Shown here: positions 60,364 to 64,000 of the stretch, one piece after another
Position numbering within the stretch: position 1 is the first letter of the stretch
Layout: every line of letters starts with the position of its first letter
Origin: Rachycentron canadum
Taxonomy: Eukaryota; Chordata; Actinopteri; Carangiformes; Rachycentridae
Direction of reading: 5' to 3'
NCBI GenBank assembly: GCA_038496675.1
Contig: CM076653.1
Coordinates: 13,334,952 to 13,398,951, forward strand
DNA: 64,000 nt
Notes under the pieces: model-generated
The model's input: only the letters and a program-made list of their open reading frames with translations
Database searches by the model: none
Told to the model about the DNA's origin: nothing
Made by a program: the position numbers and the translations under genes

Positions 60364-63280
60364 CCGCTAAATCACTGTGTCTGCATGAAGGCTGGGATTG
60401 TGCATGTGTCTCTTTTGTGTGTATGTGTGTGCATGCGTGTGTGGTGTGTGACCCTCTACAGTACATGTGCATATAAAAAGAGCAGAGAACAAGGGACCTT
60501 TAGTCTGGGATAAAAACATAGACCAATGTTAGAGGCCAAATAAGATTAACTGGTCTAATGGACACACTTATTTTCATTATTCTGCCTCGTTGCTGCAGCC
60601 TGAAGAGAACAGGCTCACTACTAGTTGTGTCCCTGCGGCAGTAATGTCCTGATAAAGTCTTCACTCCATCCACTTCTTCATCCCCCCATTTTGCCATATT
60701 AAAATGTTATCGCAATAGGATTTTCCATTCATTTTGACAATTTATTAATTCAAAGAACACACAAAAGCTTATATCACTTGTGACTTGTGACCAGTTTGTT
60801 GTGATGTGTCCATGAAATTTAAAGCAGTCCTTTCCTTATTACAGAAAGGAATGTAGTAATGTCTGTGCGTTGCAGCTTAATGAGTATAAATAAATCAGTG
60901 ATATTGAGGGTGGAGCCACGTGCGTGCCCCTCCTCCCTCTCTTTAATCTAGCCTTCCTCATTAACACAGGCGTATATATGTAAATTAGATGAGACAGCAT
61001 GGAAATATACAAGCCTATTACACAATTAACATGACTGCTTGATTAAGTAATATAAAGAGATTTTATAATATCTCCATGCATGCGTGTGTATATCCTCTCA
61101 CATTAAAACCCATTTATTGTGTGAGTAATTGTCTTCACTGCAACCACCAAGCCACCACAGCCACTTCAGTGCTGTATTTTCTAATGCACAAATGTGTCAA
61201 TGATCCATAGTTTAACCTTGAACCACACACAAAACCCCAAATCCAGATGTCATACATCCCACAGCCAGATCAGCTCTGTGATGCAACCTCATTGAGATTA
61301 ACAACATAACCATATAACGTTACATCTAATCCCATTCTCTTCCTGATTACCTAAGAGCCAGATAACATCTAAATCTGCTCAATAATTGCAATGCAGATGA
61401 TGATCAAGCGAGATGGAGAGAGAGTGACAGTGAAGGGTATCACCAGTTTGACATGATTACAGCACCGGCCTCCAGGGACCCGTATCTTGATTTAGATTAA
61501 ACCACGCTCGTCAAATGGAAAGCACCCGTCTTTAATACGGCCGTATATCAATTGCCGCATAAAAATCTGAGGTTCCATCAAGTCCATGAGCAGTCCATGA
61601 GGGGGATGATTAAATGAAGAAAGACAGAATGAGATAAAAATGAAAATACACTGTTGATCAGAGACTGAACGTGGACCGACGCCCAGCAAATATTGTGACA
61701 GTGGAAACAAATTGATATGACAGCCTGCAGTGGAAGAAATATACCTGAAACCCTGCCTCTGTGAAGTATGCAGCCAAAATGGATGACATCAGCACTTATC
61801 CATGGCTGTGTGAGTATCATTTTATAAAATCAGGATGGGAATATGGTACTGAGGTTCAGAACAGACTAAAAAGTCTGTACACACTTGAAATTCATATCTA
61901 GGATATGGTGACTGGACAAAAAACAATTCATATGAGAATTACAGTCCTCATCTTGAATTGATTCCAAAAGTCTTACGTTGTTAACAAAGTTATATCAATG
62001 AAGAGAAAAGTCAAACCGTAAAACCATGATTTACATGAGAATGTAGAGCAGCGACCAAGACTTAGATGACGTCAAGAAAGCAACTGCAGTTGGTTTCATA
62101 CTAAAGAAGCTCTGGTGTTTACACATACCAGATGATGTCCCTGGTTATTAGGGCGGTGCAGGAAACTGCTCGGGCTGCATTTTCCCTTTTACACTGTCAC
62201 TGGAAATAAAAAGGTAAAATGTCTAGAAAATGGCGAATGGGCTTTTTTGAGTGCCATGGACTCCATCCAGTCTGAATCAAATCCAGTCAGACCCATTCTC
62301 CCCAATAACACTTTGAGATGCATATAATTAAATTATTTTATCCCATTTGTTTGCAAACAGGAAGTCAATTGGCTCAGCCAGTGACTGGGTCGACTGGAGA
62401 AGGACTTACCTGCTCTGTAGGCTTTAAAGCACAAAACCCACTGAGCAGCTTTCATGGCAATTAATGAGGCGCTATCTTTTAATGTGGTGGCCAATTCTCT
62501 TTCATTCATCAGTTCTTCTTACGGAGAAACACAAAACCATTGTGTCTTTAAACTCCATTTTAGTCATTAATTAATACAGTTTGGTTTCATCATTCTCACA
62601 AAGGCAGAAAACTGTAACATCTCTCCCAGTTACTGCAGTTAAACCTTTCAGCCAAAAAAAACATTATTTCTTTTGTTTGTCAGACAGCGATTTTCATCTT
62701 AACTGCCAGTTATATTTTATACTGTAATTGTGGAAGGATTTTTTTTTTCAAATCAAATCGCATTAAATCCAAATAAATCATACATGAGAATCAAAAGAAG
62801 AGAGATTTCTGCTTCCCTAACCCCAACCTTTCCAATATCATGGAGATTAATGGAATTATGTTTGAGGTGTTACCTTAAAAAGAATAATCATTAACTTAAT
62901 CTATTCAGAAACAATGTCTTTCTTCCTCTGGATATTTTCATGACTAGAAAATTATACAATTCTATGTTTGTTTTTGTTAATTTGCATGAATTGACTCTTT
63001 GATATGGATTTTAGCACCAACCGTCTCTAAACTGAATATTTTGGCCTCTGGGACTAGAGCAGAACTTTCTTATCAGATAAACCTATGGCAAGAGGCCGGT
63101 CTTTGCCTCCACCGGCAGATACACATCTAGCAAATGCTGTGATTTGACATGAAGCGATGGTGACGAGGAAACACTGATGGAGACACAACACTGAGGGAGG
63201 GAGTTGACAGAAAACACAACAGACAGCGCAATTCTTTTTTTCCCTTTAAGGAAGCCTGCACAAGGGGCCCAACTTCATGA
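60362..63280. other. Gene-free unique sequence with enhancer-like stretches
   Basis: 60950-61120 (AT-rich, many TTAAT/ATTA cores) and 62400-62520 (ggcaattaatgagg, ttttaatgtggtggccaat) are complex and non-repetitive. No coding frame recognised. Confidence 0.4.
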
Positions 63281-63281
63281 C

Positions 63282-63308
<27 letters not shown>
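63282..63308. repeat. (GA)n microsatellite
   Basis: Pure GA run. Confidence 0.95.
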
Positions 63309-63312
<4 letters not shown>

Positions 63313-63933
63313 TGATGATCACATGAAAATGTTCATTCACACGCAACACATTAGCAGCACAGTCCACAGAGAAGCAACTGTGGCCTGAACGGGAATTGCT
63401 GACTATCAGAAAACAATGCCGCACACTGTGTGTTAACAGAACAAATTACACTGTCTAAAGGGGGGAAACTGAGATTGGACAACACATACTGTCTATCTCA
63501 AATAATGGGAGCGGGCCTGGATTTAGCCTGTGACAGTGAGTGTGTATGCACCAGTATAAGTAGTGGTGGCACAAGACCACCTACACAAAGCCAGACAACA
63601 GTAGATATGCAGCACTATTAAGACAATTAAGACAATTGTTGTTCCACCTCGCTTTCTTTTCTTTCCCTCTATTCTCTCTATCTTGCACTCTGTTGCACTT
63701 TCAAGAAAAAAAAAAAACATGTTTCAAAAGGTGTCAGGCAATCAATATAGTGATGAGGGCTGTTGTTTTGAGGCGTGATATACTACACGCACACCAACAC
63801 AAGAGTAATGACTACTATCCACAGGCACTGTAACAGTCATGAATTATACTTTATTGGCTGCACTTCGTCAGATATATGACTCTCCTGCCTCCTCGTATGT
63901 ATTCTGCAGCTGACAAGATTTGATACATGCATG

Positions 63934-63935
<2 letters not shown>
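63309..63935. other. Intergenic, no gene recognised
   Basis: Unique sequence; A12 near 63707. Confidence 0.5.

Positions 63936-64000
<65 letters not shown>
63936..64000. repeat. (AC)n microsatellite running off the window
   Basis: Pure AC to the last base; its true end lies beyond the window. Confidence 0.95.

Overview
The window reads as nuclear DNA of a teleost fish, probably a percomorph. The evidence is a fish-type GIMAP GTPase gene, a neurensin-1 gene with the vertebrate exon layout, short introns, very dense (CA)n/(GA)n/(GATA)n microsatellites, and relics of typical fish transposons (Tc1/mariner, Ty3/Gypsy, tRNA-type SINE, LINE 3' ends). Three N runs interrupt it (500, 500 and 391 bases). 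There are no bacterial features, CRISPR arrays or recognisable RNA genes.

Only two intact protein-coding genes can be supported, both on the minus strand. The first (1265-2214) is a GIMAP/AIG1 immune GTPase with a 22-nt first coding exon, an 89-bp intron and one large exon. Two interferon-response-like elements lie 165-225 bp upstream of its start codon. The second is nrsn1 (neurensin 1), a neuronal vesicle membrane protein. It has three coding exons (16837-16778, 16296-16144, 14873-14457), a predicted non-coding first exon near 19.7 kb, and a strong REST/NRSF (RE1) match in intron 1 at 19220-19240. Upstream of nrsn1, at 26.05-27.74 kb, lies a decayed eIF4G-like gene on the minus strand, with recognisable pieces of the MIF4G and MA3 domains broken by stops and frameshifts.

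Layout: 0.15-0.43 kb LINE 3' end with target-site duplication; 1.0-2.44 kb GIMAP gene and promoter; 2.86-3.36 kb gap; 3.47-4.28 kb Ty3/Gypsy LTR and gag relic; 5.08 kb perfect hairpin; 8.76-8.93 kb SINE with target-site duplication; 9.98-11.67 kb cluster of canonical AP-1 sites; 14.2-19.83 kb nrsn1; 20.64-20.99 and 23.5-24.15 kb Tc1-like relics; 24.78-25.27 kb irregular repeat; 26.05-27.74 kb eIF4G-like relic; 28.76-29.35 kb (CTAT)n around a gap; 31.2-32.64 kb nearly full-length but inactivated Tc1-like transposon. From about 32.6 kb to the end there is no recognisable gene, only simple repeats, dispersed repeats and unique sequence with several stretches that look like developmental enhancers.

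The most interesting non-genic signal is a dispersed ~154-bp tandem repeat at 57.64-57.99 kb, with a decayed copy at 48.6-48.85 kb. One monomer carries a perfect palindromic estrogen response element fused to further nuclear-receptor half-sites. All statements about family identity rest on remembered family features, since no search could be run.
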